Assembly: GCF_937770335.1 (NCBI RefSeq)
Contig: NZ_CALJHY010000002.1
Coordinates: 372,001 to 436,000 of the forward strand
Direction: 5' to 3'
Length of the DNA: 64,000 bases
From: an uncultured Glaciecola sp.
GTDB lineage: Bacteria; Pseudomonadota; Gammaproteobacteria; Enterobacterales; Alteromonadaceae
Of this stretch, positions 45,318 through 55,123 are shown piece after piece. The position numbers and the translations under genes are program-made. Every line of letters starts with the position of its first letter. Within the stretch, counting starts at the first letter, position 1. Below the pieces are notes generated by a model. The model searched no databases, was not told the DNA's origin, and saw only the letters and a program-made list of their open reading frames with translations.

Positions 45318-45941
45318 ATGAAAGCAAGGGCATATTTGAGAGCGTCTACAAAAGAACAGGATAGTCGAAGAGCAGAAGAATTATTAAGCTCATTTGCAAT
45401 TACTAATCAGTTGGAGATTATTGATACGTACTTTGAGAACTACTCTGGAACGAAGTTAAACAGGCCTGTTTTAAATAAGTTGTTATTGGACTCTAATTTA
45501 GGGGAGGTCTTACTAGTGGAGTCCGTGGATAGGCTATCAAGACTTAGTTATGATGACTTCGATACATTGAAGCGAAGGTTATCAGATAATGGCTTGAGAT
45601 TGGTGGTTGTGGATTTACCTACCACTCATATGAATCTTTCTACTGGTATCACTGGAGAAGTGATGCGGGTCATTAATAATATGTTGATTGATTTAATGGC
45701 GACTATGGCAAGGCTGGATCAAGAAAAACGTATTGAAAGGATTAAGCAAGGAATGGATAGGGCTAAGATTCAAGGTAGAAGAATTGGAGGGAGGGGTAAA
45801 AATAAGCAATTCAGAGAGCAGGTTGAAAAATATCTAGCGAGGGATATGACGGCTCAAGAGATTTCTAAGTTAGTTGGTTGTGGTGTTGCCACTGTTTATC
45901 GGGTGCAAAAAGAGTTTAGTGTTAAGTTGTATCCAAAATAG
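45318..45941 (+). CDS. Serine recombinase / resolvase family protein
   Basis: A 207-residue resolvase-type recombinase. The catalytic Ser10 lies in AYLRASTKEQD, and the conserved VESVDRLSRLSYDDF and MIDLMATMARLDQEKRIERI follow. A C-terminal helix-turn-helix (MTAQEISKLVGCGVATVYRV) binds DNA. Resolvases of this size resolve cointegrates or invert segments; here it may assist the element's circle or act on a nearby site. The ATG at 45318 is favoured by an AGG upstream; 45312 is an alternative. Confidence 0.9.
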   Translation: MKARAYLRASTKEQDSRRAEELLSSFAITNQLEIIDTYFENYSGTKLNRPVLNKLLLDSNLGEVLLVESVDRLSRLSYDDFDTLKRRLSDNGLRLVVVDLPTTHMNLSTGITGEVMRVINNMLIDLMATMARLDQEKRIERIKQGMDRAKIQGRRIGGRGKNKQFREQVEKYLARDMTAQEISKLVGCGVATVYRVQKEFSVKLYPK

Positions 45942-46246
45942 TAAGCTTCCTAAGAAATTTACAATAGATTGAATGTAGGTTATTCAGTCGAATCTTCGAC
46001 GATTTTAAATTGAGAGTTAGACCAAGCCTTATAGTTTCCTGCGCTGCGATTAGAGTCGCTCGACCTTAATTATTAGTACGTTATGAAAGTTAAGGTTGTG
46101 TACTTATTGCATAAAAACTATACTTTAGTCGAAGTGCAGTGTCGAGTACACTATATTCTAGCACCTCAAGCATGGATACACGGATGACTTGAATACTCAA
46201 AGTAAGTGAGTGTTTTTTAAATTTATGGACTAAAGGATTATCAAAA
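45942..46246. other. Intergenic stretch before the barrel gene
   Basis: 305 bases without a gene. It contains the promoter at 46096-46124; nothing else is recognised. Confidence 0.4.
46096..46124 (+). promoter_or_regulatory. Promoter of the small barrel gene
   Basis: TTGTGT (46096-46101), 17-base spacer, TATACT (46119-46124), about 120 bases before the ATG. Confidence 0.6.
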
Positions 46247-46822
46247 ATGAAAAGAAAATTTTTACTCTTAGCGGCCCTCGCAATGACTTCATCAGCAACA
46301 CTTGCAGGAACTCCAGCTTTTAACTTTATAGAAGCTGGTTATGGCACAGCCGATATTGACGACGTTGACGAAGTGTCTCCAAGCGGGTTTGCAATTGGAG
46401 GGAGTTTCTTAGTGGGTGAAAGCGTCTTTGTAACAGCTAGTTACGCTTCTCTTGGCGACGATGTATTCGGTACTGACATTGATTTAGTAACTAGCTCGAT
46501 TGGCCTTGGCTATCGCCTTAGCCTGACAGATTCAACAGATGCCTATGCGTCAGTAAGTTACGAATATGTCGAGGCTGATATTGAAGGCTTTGGAAGTGAG
46601 GACGATAATGGATACGGGTTAACCGTTGGGTTTAGAAGTCGATTAACTGAGCAATTTGAATTGGATGGTTCAATTGGTTATGTCGATATCGCCGATGAAA
46701 GTGAGACAGCTGTCGGTATCAGTGGACACTATTATTTTACTCCTAATTTCGCCGTGGGATTATCTTATTCGACTACGGCTGATATAAGTATAACAGGGGT
46801 TTCCGCTCGTTATGCTTTCTAG
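46247..46822 (+). CDS. Outer-membrane beta-barrel protein (OmpA/opacity-like)
   Basis: A 191-residue exported protein: signal peptide MKRKFLLLAALAMTSSATLA, then eight or so amphipathic strands (FNFIEAGYGTADI, AIGGSFLVGESVFVTASYAS .., HYYFTPNFAVGLSYS) ending in C-terminal Phe (SARYAF), the usual BamA signal. It matches small barrel proteins of the OMP_b-brl type. The mature part is acidic and Gly-rich. It may be cargo that changes the host surface. Confidence 0.82.
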   Translation: MKRKFLLLAALAMTSSATLAGTPAFNFIEAGYGTADIDDVDEVSPSGFAIGGSFLVGESVFVTASYASLGDDVFGTDIDLVTSSIGLGYRLSLTDSTDAYASVSYEYVEADIEGFGSEDDNGYGLTVGFRSRLTEQFELDGSIGYVDIADESETAVGISGHYYFTPNFAVGLSYSTTADISITGVSARYAF

Positions 46823-46844
46823 TAGAGTTTAAGTAATGACTGAG

Positions 46845-46873
46845 GCTCACTCTACGTTTAAGGGTGGGCTTTT
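46845..46873 (+). terminator. Probable terminator of the barrel gene
   Basis: GCTCACTC (46845-46852) pairs with GGGTGGGC (46862-46869) using two G-T pairs, then TTTT. Confidence 0.55.
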
Positions 46874-47043
46874 CTATATCGCAGAAAACATTAAAAGTTA
46901 GACATTGCACTGAAACTTTTACAAAGGTCTTTCTATGTTTAAATGTGCTAGATTAAGTTTAAGCCATTACAAATAGTGATGTTTTACAAATATTTAAAGT
47001 GCTTAGTCTGATTTGTGGTGCTCACAAATTTTAATGAATTTAG

Positions 47044-48603
47044 TTATTCTTGCCAGTCGACCAATGTGGTTAGTTTAGTAATATTTATATTTTCCTTTCT
47101 TATGTAGGAAGCTGTTTGTTTTAGCTCTTTGTTACTATGACCTACAATTAGCTGTAAAAGCCCTAATTTATCAGGGTGGCGCTGGAATGTTTCATTGATA
47201 AATGTTGTTCTGAATGAATGAAAAACTTTTCGTCTTCCATTAGCGGTTTCTTTTGGAATGCCTAACTTGGGGAAGAAGTTCATTCTAAAGAAGTCACCAA
47301 TAGGCTTACTGTATGGCTCATTATTTCTAGGTGCTAAGCCCTCCCAAATATTTGTGTTATTTGGTTTGGTAGATGCTTCCTGTGCCCAATCACTGAAAAT
47401 CTTATGAAGCGGTATTATTCTTTTCCCACTTTCTGTCTTTATGCTTTGCCCTTCGTTCAGCGTCATTAAATCCAAGTAATACCTAGATGTTTCTTTATCA
47501 AACTTAACGTCTTGAGCTTGTAACTGGCCTAACTCAGATGCCCTAGCTCCAGTATATATTGCTAGCATCGGTATCCAGTATTTCCAGCCTGAATAATCCT
47601 TTAGCTTTTCCTTGATTAACGCAATCTCATCAGGTGTGTATGAAGCCCAACCGCTATCATCATCATTGGGTTTTAATTGTACTCCAATGAAGGGATTGGA
47701 GGCCACCACATCATTGGCAACTAACCAGCTAAAAAATTGATTATATCGTTGGTAATATTTTTCAATAGTCGAATGTTTTCTAGGGGGATTTCCAGAATCT
47801 AATAGTTCATCAAGAGTACTGTTCCCTCTGTGCCTAGAGGGAGGTAGTAAATAAAGTGTATCTATAAATCCTTCAACTTTTAGTTTTGTTAGCTCTATTG
47901 GTGAAATATCGCCTTTAACAAATAAGAACTCCTTAAATGAGTCATTAAATTGTTTGACGCGGTTTTCGCTTGACGGGTTTCTTGAATTTTGAATCTCATC
48001 CAAAAACTTCTCGAAATAGCTACTTATCTTTTCGTTGGTATTTTTTTCTTTGAACAGGTTTTCAAGTTGTCTTTCTTTTATGAAGTCCCTTTCTATTTTG
48101 GCTTTTAGGAGGGCTCTGACTTTATCCAATTGTGAGCTTGTGTCATCACTAAAATGTTTTGAGTCCCAGTAAATTTTTCTATATTCATTACTCATATAGG
48201 AAAGGGCTAGGAGCACTTCTTGCCTAGGCTCCTTAAATAAACCACCCCCATTAAGAGCTTGATACTGCAAATTACCTAGCTCGCTAAACGCATGGTCGCT
48301 AAAATCACTGGTATCATAATTATCTTTAGGGGGTAAATTAAATATATCAACAATTTCTTCGGCTAATTCAATGGGATTGATAATCATTAATGTTTCTTCC
48401 TTGAGTTCACTTAATAACTTGCTCGATATACCTTTTTTACGCAATTGTAGCAGTCTAGCTGTGAAGTAAGAAAGGGCTTTTAAGGATACATTTAAATTGT
48501 TTGTTCGAAGACTAAATGCAAAGGGAGGATTTTGAATGCGAATATAAAATATTCCATTTCTCTCATAAAGGTATTTGGTGCTGACTGTCTTTATATTGTG
48601 CAT
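47044..48603 (-). CDS. Tyrosine-type site-specific integrase
   Basis: A 519-residue tyrosine recombinase. The N-terminus (STKYLYERNGIFYIRI) matches the DUF6538-type start of many island integrases. The catalytic domain shows TGARASELGQL (Arg), FHSFRTTF (HxxR), GHSNKELKQTASYI (His and Tyr nucleophile). The ATG at 48603 is chosen for this N-terminus. The frame stays open to a TTG at 48711, but that region includes the 17-bp attachment core and would begin near the predicted transcription start. It drives integration and excision of the ssrA element. Confidence 0.93.
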   Translation of the reverse strand: MHNIKTVSTKYLYERNGIFYIRIQNPPFAFSLRTNNLNVSLKALSYFTARLLQLRKKGISSKLLSELKEETLMIINPIELAEEIVDIFNLPPKDNYDTSDFSDHAFSELGNLQYQALNGGGLFKEPRQEVLLALSYMSNEYRKIYWDSKHFSDDTSSQLDKVRALLKAKIERDFIKERQLENLFKEKNTNEKISSYFEKFLDEIQNSRNPSSENRVKQFNDSFKEFLFVKGDISPIELTKLKVEGFIDTLYLLPPSRHRGNSTLDELLDSGNPPRKHSTIEKYYQRYNQFFSWLVANDVVASNPFIGVQLKPNDDDSGWASYTPDEIALIKEKLKDYSGWKYWIPMLAIYTGARASELGQLQAQDVKFDKETSRYYLDLMTLNEGQSIKTESGKRIIPLHKIFSDWAQEASTKPNNTNIWEGLAPRNNEPYSKPIGDFFRMNFFPKLGIPKETANGRRKVFHSFRTTFINETFQRHPDKLGLLQLIVGHSNKELKQTASYIRKENINITKLTTLVDWQE

Positions 48604-48620
48604 GCTAAATATGTCTCTTA

Positions 48621-48638
48621 GTAACTTATTTAGTAACA
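48621..48638. promoter_or_regulatory. Right-end GTAAC repeats (possible arm sites)
   Basis: GTAAC at 48621-48625 and GTAACA at 48633-48638, just before the integrase start, repeat the motif seen at the left end. Confidence 0.35.
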
Positions 48639-48682
48639 CTTTATGGGTATGCTTCCGAAAGCCATGTATGGCAGTGGGTTTA

Positions 48683-48699
48683 GAATCCAGAGCAGCCCC
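48683..48699. repeat. Attachment-site core, right
   Basis: Exact copy of GAATCCAGAGCAGCCCC at 41881-41897. To its right lies the presumed original upstream region of ssrA. Confidence 0.85.
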
Positions 48700-48712
48700 G
48701 AGATAAGACAAA

Positions 48713-48741
48713 ATTATAGCACGCTTTTATTGATAGGACAG
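48713..48741 (-). promoter_or_regulatory. Displaced native ssrA promoter, now facing integrase
   Basis: Minus-strand extended -10 TGCTATAAT (hexamer 48713-48718) with a partial -35 CTGTCC (48736-48741), spacer 17. The predicted start near 48706 would leave about 6-7 bases before the tmRNA 5' sequence, as in E. coli pre-tmRNA. In the present arrangement it transcribes the integrase. Confidence 0.6.
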
Positions 48742-48885
48742 TGATATTTCATTAATTTTAGTTTGTTAGAATAATAAACCGACAACTATTCAACGGGTTA
48801 TAATAAACTATTCAGCGAGGTGACTTGAAATAGCAACCTATGATGGCATTGTATATAAAATGTCAAATTATAAGACCAACTTGCC

Positions 48886-50109
48886 ATGAAAGCATTCACG
48901 CCACTTATTCTTCCAAATGGACTAGCAATAAAAAATCGTTTTGTAAAAGCCGCTATGGAAGAAAATATGTCGGAAGGGTATCAGTTACCGGGAACTGCGC
49001 TAGAAAACTTATATGCGGCGTGGGCTAAAGGTGGTGTAGGTATAATCATTACGGGTAATGTAATGGTCGATAAAATGGCGATGACGGGTCCTGGCGGTGT
49101 TGCGCTAGAGGCTGAATCTCCTATTGAGCCATTTCAGGCTTGGGCTAAAGTAGCAAAGCAAAACAATACAACCGTAATAATGCAAATTAACCATCCGGGC
49201 CGTCAGGTGTTTAAAAAAATGGGCGGAAAAGTGCTTTCGCCATCAGATGTTGCTTTGAACATGGGTAAACATAGTCGTCTGTTCACACAACCCAAAGCGA
49301 TGTCGGAAGCAGAAATTCAAGAGGTTATTGCGCGCTTTGTCATAACAGCAAAACGAGCAGAGGAAGCGGGTTTTGATGGTGTTGAAATTCATGCTGCTCA
49401 CGGCTATCTGGTCAGTCAGTTCTTATCGCCGTTGACGAATATTAGAAAAGACCAGTGGGGCGGTGAATTGCAATCACGCGCTAAAATACTTTATGAAATT
49501 ATTCGTCAGGTTAAAAATAGCTGCTCTGCACAGTTTATTGTTTCCGTTAAACTTAATTCTGCCGATTTTCAACGTGGTGGCTTTGATGTTGAGGATGCCA
49601 TTGAGGTCGTTAAAACGCTAAACACGATGGGACTTGATTTTATTGAATTATCCGGTGGTTCATATGAAGCACCAGCTATGCAGGGGAAAAGCGGAGACGA
49701 TAGAACATTAGCTCGAGAGGCTTATTTTCTTACTTTTGCAAAACAGATTGTCGAGCACAGTAGCATTCCAGTGATGATAACTGGAGGCATTAAACGACTT
49801 ACTGTGGTCAATGACATACTAGATTCTAACATTGATCTTGTTGGTATGGCGTCTGCACTAGCCTTCAATCCTGCATTAGTCAACCAATGGGAAGTTAGCC
49901 AAGATACACTTGGTTATATACCCGCAACATCATGGAAGGACAAAACACTCAGTGGATTAGCCAATATGGCTTTGGTTAAGAGGCAATTGAGGCGGCTAGG
50001 AAAAGGCGATTCTCCATGTAACAGTTCTTCACCCTTGATAAGCTTAATTATCGATCAGGTAAGGGCTGCTCAATTGACAAAAAGATATAGAAACCAATAT
50101 ATAGATTAG
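48886..50109 (+). CDS. NADH:flavin oxidoreductase, old yellow enzyme family
   Basis: A 407-residue FMN enzyme of the old yellow enzyme/2,4-dienoyl-CoA reductase N-domain type. It has the TIM-barrel features FTPLILPNGLAIKNRFVKAA, the active-site region GFDGVEIHAAHGYLVSQFLS and the C-terminal phosphate site VMITGGIKR. No Fe-S or NADH domain follows, so it is the single-domain form. It likely reduces activated C=C bonds with NAD(P)H; the substrate is unknown. It lies beside the integration site but outside the element. Confidence 0.9.
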   Translation: MKAFTPLILPNGLAIKNRFVKAAMEENMSEGYQLPGTALENLYAAWAKGGVGIIITGNVMVDKMAMTGPGGVALEAESPIEPFQAWAKVAKQNNTTVIMQINHPGRQVFKKMGGKVLSPSDVALNMGKHSRLFTQPKAMSEAEIQEVIARFVITAKRAEEAGFDGVEIHAAHGYLVSQFLSPLTNIRKDQWGGELQSRAKILYEIIRQVKNSCSAQFIVSVKLNSADFQRGGFDVEDAIEVVKTLNTMGLDFIELSGGSYEAPAMQGKSGDDRTLAREAYFLTFAKQIVEHSSIPVMITGGIKRLTVVNDILDSNIDLVGMASALAFNPALVNQWEVSQDTLGYIPATSWKDKTLSGLANMALVKRQLRRLGKGDSPCNSSSPLISLIIDQVRAAQLTKRYRNQYID

Positions 50110-50281
50110 TATTAAATAACGATATTTCACTCGTTTTTTTATATTGATGGGGTTGTTCCTATTTTGCAGGCAGGAACCATCGTGTTTTATATCGAACAGT
50201 GCCTCTCAAGTAGCTACAGTAGTCACTCGAGAGCTGTTTACTTAGCCGCTTTTATGCACAAAGTTGTGGTACAAGCTTTTA

Positions 50282-50752
50282 CTAAGCACTACGCTTCATC
50301 ATTCGTTCTTTTTGACGCGCCCAATCTCTGTCTTTCACAGTGTCGCGTTTATCGTGTTCCTGCTTACCTTTGGCTAACTGAATTTCAAGTTTTACCCAGC
50401 AGGCTTTCCAATACATTGCGGTTGCGACAATGGTAAGACCTTGTCTATCGAGTCCTCCCATAAGTTCTTCAATTTCGCGTTTTTTTAATAACAGTTTACG
50501 CACGCGAGTAGGTTCACTAACCACGTGTGTAGACGCCTGATTTAAGGGCATGATGTTAATATTACTCACATAAGCTTCGCCGTCTTTGATAAAAACGTAG
50601 CTATCAGTAATATTTGCCTTTCCGGCGCGAATTGCTTTAATTTCCCAGCCCTGTAATTGCATTCCAGCTTCGAATTTATCAATAAACTGATATTCGTGGC
50701 GAGCTTTTCTATTCAGTGCAATGGTGTCGGTGTTGTTTTTTGATTTTTTCAT
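50282..50752 (-). CDS. smpB: SsrA-binding protein SmpB
   Basis: SmpB binds tmRNA and delivers it to stalled ribosomes. The 156-residue protein has [34 protein letters not shown] and the basic C-terminal tail ([17 protein letters not shown]). It is encoded about 1.6 kb from the original upstream edge of ssrA, so smpB and ssrA were closer before the element inserted. Confidence 0.97.
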   Translation of the reverse strand: MKKSKNNTDTIALNRKARHEYQFIDKFEAGMQLQGWEIKAIRAGKANITDSYVFIKDGEAYVSNINIMPLNQASTHVVSEPTRVRKLLLKKREIEELMGGLDRQGLTIVATAMYWKACWVKLEIQLAKGKQEHDKRDTVKDRDWARQKERMMKRSA

Positions 50753-50870
50753 AATACCTATTATACGTAGTCTTAATTACTTTGTCTTTATGTCCTTGAT
50801 TTTTCGTCACGAAATTTCTAAAGATCATGGTAGAATATGGAATATTGTAACCTGAAGTTGTGTTTTAGTA

Positions 50871-51302
50871 ATGCCTAGTATTCAAAGAAGTGCATTGGTA
50901 GCATATAGTGCTAGCCAAATGTATGACTTAGTCAACGATGTTGAAAAATACGATAGCTTTTTACCAGGTTGTGTAAAGAGTGAAGTATTAGAAAGTGGCG
51001 ATAACTATATGCTTGCCTCGCTAGTGCTGTCTAAAGCCGGCGTAAAACAACGATTGACTACGTCAAACACCTTAATTAAAGATACAGCGATTGAAATGGA
51101 TCTCTCTGATGGACCGTTTAAATCTCTTTCTGGCGGTTGGCGTTTCACACCGCTGTCTGATGATGCATGCAAGATTGAACTTAAACTCGATTTTGTTTTT
51201 TCCAGCAGGTTAATGGAAGTTGCTTTTGGAAAAATATTTAAGTCATTAGCTAATAATATGGTTAATGCATTTAGTCAGCGCGCAAAACAGGTGTACGAAT
51301 AA
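50871..51302 (+). CDS. ratA: RatA/COQ10-type START-domain protein
   Basis: A 143-residue START-like protein. It has the family start MPSIQRSALVAYSASQMYDL, VNDVEKYDSFLPGC and a C-terminal helix MVNAFSQRAKQVY. In E. coli RatA was reported to block 70S assembly, while homologues (COQ10) bind coenzyme Q; which role applies here is open. Divergent from smpB, the usual arrangement. Its stop overlaps the rnfH start. Confidence 0.92.
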   Translation: MPSIQRSALVAYSASQMYDLVNDVEKYDSFLPGCVKSEVLESGDNYMLASLVLSKAGVKQRLTTSNTLIKDTAIEMDLSDGPFKSLSGGWRFTPLSDDACKIELKLDFVFSSRLMEVAFGKIFKSLANNMVNAFSQRAKQVYE

Positions 51303-51661
51303 TGTCGAGTACTATTAATGTTGAAGTTGTTTATGGTTTGCCAGATAAGCAGAGCCTGCTGAGTTTGAAAATCGGGCCAGATAGTAGTGTTTTACAGGCA
51401 ATAGAAGCGTCGGGTATAAAAAACATATATCCCGAAATTGATTTAAACGAAAACAATGTCGGAATATGGAATCGAACCTGCAAGCCATCCGATATTTTAC
51501 TTGACGGCGATCGTGTCGAAATTTATCGTCCTCTAGTTGCCGATCCCAAAGAAGTTCGAAAACGCCGCGCTGAGAAAGCCAAAGAAGAGGGGCGTGCAGA
51601 TAAAGTGACTGGTGGTCGTCCAAATCCAATGAAAGCAAATAAAGTAGAAAAAAGTGATTAG
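51302..51661 (+). CDS. rnfH: RnfH family ubiquitin-like protein (RatB)
   Basis: A 119-residue beta-grasp protein: INVEVVYGLPDKQSLLSLKI, VLQAIEASGI and DRVEIYRPLVADPKEVRKRR. The last base of the ratA stop is the first base of this ATG (TAATG), so translation is coupled. The function of RnfH proteins is not established. A Lys-rich tail ends the protein. Confidence 0.92.
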   Translation: MSSTINVEVVYGLPDKQSLLSLKIGPDSSVLQAIEASGIKNIYPEIDLNENNVGIWNRTCKPSDILLDGDRVEIYRPLVADPKEVRKRRAEKAKEEGRADKVTGGRPNPMKANKVEKSD

Positions 51662-51684
51662 CATGAGAGTTGCTAATCACTTTT
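51650..51684. terminator. Bidirectional terminator, rnfH/ppsR
   Basis: AAAAGTGATTAGCA/TGCTAATCACTTTT, a perfect 14-bp stem with a 7-base loop that includes the rnfH stop codon. Runs of A and T allow function for both convergent genes. Confidence 0.88.
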
Positions 51685-51720
51685 AAAGACAATTATGTAT
51701 GACAATATAGCCAAGGTCAA

Positions 51721-52533
51721 TTAGTACTTTCTTCTTTGTAAACCAGTGTTCGCTAGTATTTTAGCTGAAATTTCTTCGATTGAAAATTTAGTACTATTTA
51801 AGAATGGAATTTTCTCTTTTCGATATAAATTTTCAACTTCACGCAATTCCATTCTGCATTGCTGCATTGATGCGTAGCGACTATTTGCTTTCCGTTCAGA
51901 CCGAATTTGATGCAATCTATTGGCATCAATAGTGAGCCCAAACAGCTTCTTTTGGAACCCCTTCAATGATGTCGGCATTTTTAAAATGTCGCCCATATCA
52001 TCTTCTGTAAATGGATAGTTGGCTGCTTTTATTCCATACTGAAGTGCTAAATATAAGCTTGTTGGTGTTTTACCGGAGCGGGACACTCCAACCAATATAA
52101 TATCAGCCTCATGATAATCTTTTAGGTTTGAACCATCGTCATTTGCTAGTGCATAATTTACTGCTTCAATTCGTATATCGTAGGTTTTTTCATGGATACT
52201 GTGGGTGCGATGTTTTTCAGGTTTAGACGGAACCCCAATTACTTTTTCGAGAGGTGCCACAAATTGATCAAGAAAATTATAATTAATCCCAACTGATTCA
52301 CTCATCAATTTTCGAATTTCAAAATTTACCATCGTATAAAATACTAATGGGCGTTGTCCGCTTTCTTCAAAATGCGCTTTGATTTGTTCAAGCACTGTTT
52401 CAGCATGTTGTTCTGTTTCAACAAAAGGGATCGTAATGTGTTGAAATTCCACAGGGAATAAAGACAGCAAAGCATGCCCGAAAACCTCTGCGGTTATGGC
52501 CGTACCATCGGATATATAAAAAGCAGCTCGCAC
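51721..52533 (-). CDS. ppsR: Phosphoenolpyruvate synthase regulatory protein (PpsR)
   Basis: A 270-residue bifunctional kinase/pyrophosphorylase that inactivates and reactivates PEP synthase by threonine phosphorylation (DUF299 family). The N-terminus FYISDGTAITAEVFGHALLS and the P-loop GVSRSGKTPTSLYLA are complete. Divergent from ppsA, its target, as in E. coli. Confidence 0.95.
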   Translation of the reverse strand: MRAAFYISDGTAITAEVFGHALLSLFPVEFQHITIPFVETEQHAETVLEQIKAHFEESGQRPLVFYTMVNFEIRKLMSESVGINYNFLDQFVAPLEKVIGVPSKPEKHRTHSIHEKTYDIRIEAVNYALANDDGSNLKDYHEADIILVGVSRSGKTPTSLYLALQYGIKAANYPFTEDDMGDILKMPTSLKGFQKKLFGLTIDANRLHQIRSERKANSRYASMQQCRMELREVENLYRKEKIPFLNSTKFSIEEISAKILANTGLQRRKY

Positions 52534-52733
52534 AACATCTCCTTAACATTGTTGTAAATTAATTACGAAATAAAATTAAATTTTACTTAGTATACAGGTC
52601 AATTTAGACTCCCACGTGAGCATTGTAAATATGCAGTTAGTCGTGTGTACTAATGTTCGTAATTAATCATACCTTGTTACAACAAACAGTGACAAAATTT
52701 ATCGGTAAAATAAATCAGCGGGAGACTTTAGCA

Positions 52734-55109
52734 GTGCAAGAATTCATACTTTGGTATCAAGAGTTGGGCATGGACGATGTTAGCCGTGTTGGTGGTAAAA
52801 ACGCGTCATTGGGTGAAATGATATCAAATCTGTCGAATGCAGGCGTTCAAGTTCCCGGTGGATTTGCAACGACATCGCATGCTTTTAATCAATTTTTAGA
52901 ACAAAGCGGCGTTGAAACAAAAATACATGAAATACTAGATGCACTCGATGTAGATGATGTGAATGCATTGGCTGAAGCGGGTAAAACCATTCGCCAGTGG
53001 ATATTAGATACACCATTTCAATCTGAGTTAGAAGACGAAATTCAGTCTGCTTTTATTAAATTACAAGGTGAGATGGGTGATCAAGCGTCATTTGCAGTGC
53101 GCTCATCTGCGACCGCTGAAGATATGCCAGATGCATCATTTGCAGGCCAGCAAGAAACGTTTCTTAATGTAAAAGGCTATGAGTCTGTCCTGGTCGCGAT
53201 TAAGCATGTTTTTGCCTCATTGTTTAACGACAGAGCGATTTCTTATCGTGTACATCAAGGATATGATCACAAAGGAGTCGCTTTGTCAGCCGGCATTCAA
53301 CGCATGGTGCGCAGTGATTTATCTTCTTCAGGCGTCATGTTCAGCATAGATACCGAGTCTGGTTTCGAAGACGTTGTTTTCATTACAAGTTCATTCGGCT
53401 TAGGTGAAATGGTTGTGCAGGGTGCAGTGAATCCGGATGAGTTTTATGTGCACAAGCCTACTTTAAGTAAAGGCAATCCCGCTATCGTTCGCCGAAATTT
53501 AGGTAGTAAATTAATCAAAATGATTTACTCAGAAGACTTAGAACATGGCAAACAGGTAGAAATTGTCAATATCGATAAAGCAGATAGCACCCGCTTCTCA
53601 TTAACTGATGACGAAGTAATGGAGTTAGCTAAGCAAGCTATTGTTATTGAGAAACATTACAAACGTCCGATGGATATAGAATGGGCTAAAGACGGTTCGG
53701 ATGGTAAATTATATATTGTTCAAGCGCGTCCAGAAACTGTTCGTAGTCGCGAGGACATGCAAGTTATAGAGCGTTATCAATTAAAAGGAAATGCAACTAA
53801 AATCGTTTGTGAAGGCCGCGCTATTGGTCATAAAATCGGTGCCGGTAAAGCAAAAGTACTTAGCTCTATTGCTGAAATGGATAAGATTGAAGCAGGCGAT
53901 GTGCTTGTTACTGACATGACTGACCCAGATTGGGAACCGATCATGAAAAAGGCATCTGCGATTGTTACAAATCGCGGTGGGCGCACTTGCCACGCCGCTA
54001 TTATCGCCCGCGAAATGGGGATTCCAGCAGTTGTTGGTTGTGGCAATGCCACCGATAGTATAGCAACGGGTGACGCAATCACCGTAAGCTGTGCTGAAGG
54101 CGATACGGGCTTTATCTATAATCAAGAACTTGATTTTGAAGTCATTACATCACGAGTCGACTCCATGCCCGATTTACCACTGAGCATTATGATGAATGTC
54201 GGGAATCCGGACAGAGCATTCGATTTTGCTCGATTACCACATGAAGGCGTTGGTTTAGCTCGTTTAGAGTTTATCATAAACCGCATGATTGGCGTGCATC
54301 CAAAGGCATTGCTCAACTTTGATGATCAACCTAGCGAACTAAAACAAGAAATCACTGAAATGATAGCGGGCTATGCATCCCCTGTGGAATTTTATATAGA
54401 GAAATTAGTTGAAGGTATCTCTACTATTGCCGCAGCTTTCTCTCCGAAGAAAGTCATTGTTCGTATGTCAGATTTTAAGTCGAATGAATACTTCAACTTA
54501 GTAGGTGGCTATCAATACGAGCCACATGAAGAAAACCCAATGTTAGGTTTCCGCGGGGCTAGTCGTTATATTTCTGAAGATTTCAGAGATTGTTTTGCGC
54601 TCGAATGTGAAGCAATTAAGCGAGTTCGTAATATAATGGACTTAACCAATGTTGAAATTATGATCCCATTCGTCAGGACATTGGAAGAGGGTGAAAAAGT
54701 TATCGAGCTGCTGGCTGAGCAAGGATTAGTTAAAGGTGAGAATGGTTTGCGTGTCATTATGATGTGTGAATTACCCTCAAATGCACTCTTAGCCGACCAA
54801 TTTCTCGATATATTTGACGGTTTCTCTATTGGTTCTAACGACTTAACTCAGTTAACGTTAGGGCTCGATCGTGACTCAGGTCTTATAGCGCATTTATTTG
54901 ACGAAAGAAATCCTGCAGTCAAAGCATTGCTAGCGATGGCTATAAAAGCAGCTAAAGCGAGAGGCAAATATGTTGGGATATGTGGTCAGGGTCCTTCTGA
55001 TCACGAGGACTTTGCAGCTTGGTTGGTCGAACAAGGTATCGATTCAGTGTCGTTAAATCCAGATACGGTAGTCGAAACTTGGTTATACCTTGCTGAGAAG
55101 CATGCTTAA
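52734..55109 (+). CDS. ppsA: Phosphoenolpyruvate synthase
   Basis: PEP synthase converts pyruvate and ATP to PEP, AMP and phosphate in gluconeogenesis. With a GTG start at 52734 the protein has 791 residues beginning [20 protein letters not shown], matching the E. coli length and start, and GGAGA precedes it. An ATG at 52653 would add 27 unconserved residues. The phosphohistidine motif [13 protein letters not shown] and C-terminal [10 protein letters not shown] are present. Regulation by the divergent PpsR is likely through the Thr before the catalytic His. Confidence 0.96.
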   Translation: MQEFILWYQELGMDDVSRVGGKNASLGEMISNLSNAGVQVPGGFATTSHAFNQFLEQSGVETKIHEILDALDVDDVNALAEAGKTIRQWILDTPFQSELEDEIQSAFIKLQGEMGDQASFAVRSSATAEDMPDASFAGQQETFLNVKGYESVLVAIKHVFASLFNDRAISYRVHQGYDHKGVALSAGIQRMVRSDLSSSGVMFSIDTESGFEDVVFITSSFGLGEMVVQGAVNPDEFYVHKPTLSKGNPAIVRRNLGSKLIKMIYSEDLEHGKQVEIVNIDKADSTRFSLTDDEVMELAKQAIVIEKHYKRPMDIEWAKDGSDGKLYIVQARPETVRSREDMQVIERYQLKGNATKIVCEGRAIGHKIGAGKAKVLSSIAEMDKIEAGDVLVTDMTDPDWEPIMKKASAIVTNRGGRTCHAAIIAREMGIPAVVGCGNATDSIATGDAITVSCAEGDTGFIYNQELDFEVITSRVDSMPDLPLSIMMNVGNPDRAFDFARLPHEGVGLARLEFIINRMIGVHPKALLNFDDQPSELKQEITEMIAGYASPVEFYIEKLVEGISTIAAAFSPKKVIVRMSDFKSNEYFNLVGGYQYEPHEENPMLGFRGASRYISEDFRDCFALECEAIKRVRNIMDLTNVEIMIPFVRTLEEGEKVIELLAEQGLVKGENGLRVIMMCELPSNALLADQFLDIFDGFSIGSNDLTQLTLGLDRDSGLIAHLFDERNPAVKALLAMAIKAAKARGKYVGICGQGPSDHEDFAAWLVEQGIDSVSLNPDTVVETWLYLAEKHA

Positions 55110-55123
55110 AAGACGGTAGACAC

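Larger units (their letters stand above)
41881..48699. mobile_element. Integrative element at the 5' end of ssrA
   Basis: A ~6.8-kb insertion bounded by 17-bp direct repeats that duplicate the tmRNA 5' end. A tyrosine integrase lies at the right end, reading inward. Cargo includes a serine recombinase, two related lipoproteins, a small barrel protein and unknown genes. Gene density is low and the DNA is AT-rich. ssrA is a well-known integration target but usually at its 3' end; 5'-end use is unusual. No phage structural, replication or conjugation gene is recognised. Confidence 0.82.

Noticed and set aside
41881-48699. Element as a complete prophage or conjugative element
   Set aside because: No capsid, terminase, replication, relaxase or type IV secretion genes are visible; only recombinases and small cargo.
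48604-48711. N-terminal extension of the integrase from TTG 48711
   Set aside because: It would translate the attachment core and begin essentially at the predicted transcription start; the ATG at 48603 gives the family N-terminus.
50164-50436. Plus-strand 90-aa frame
   Set aside because: Antisense to smpB and without a family match.
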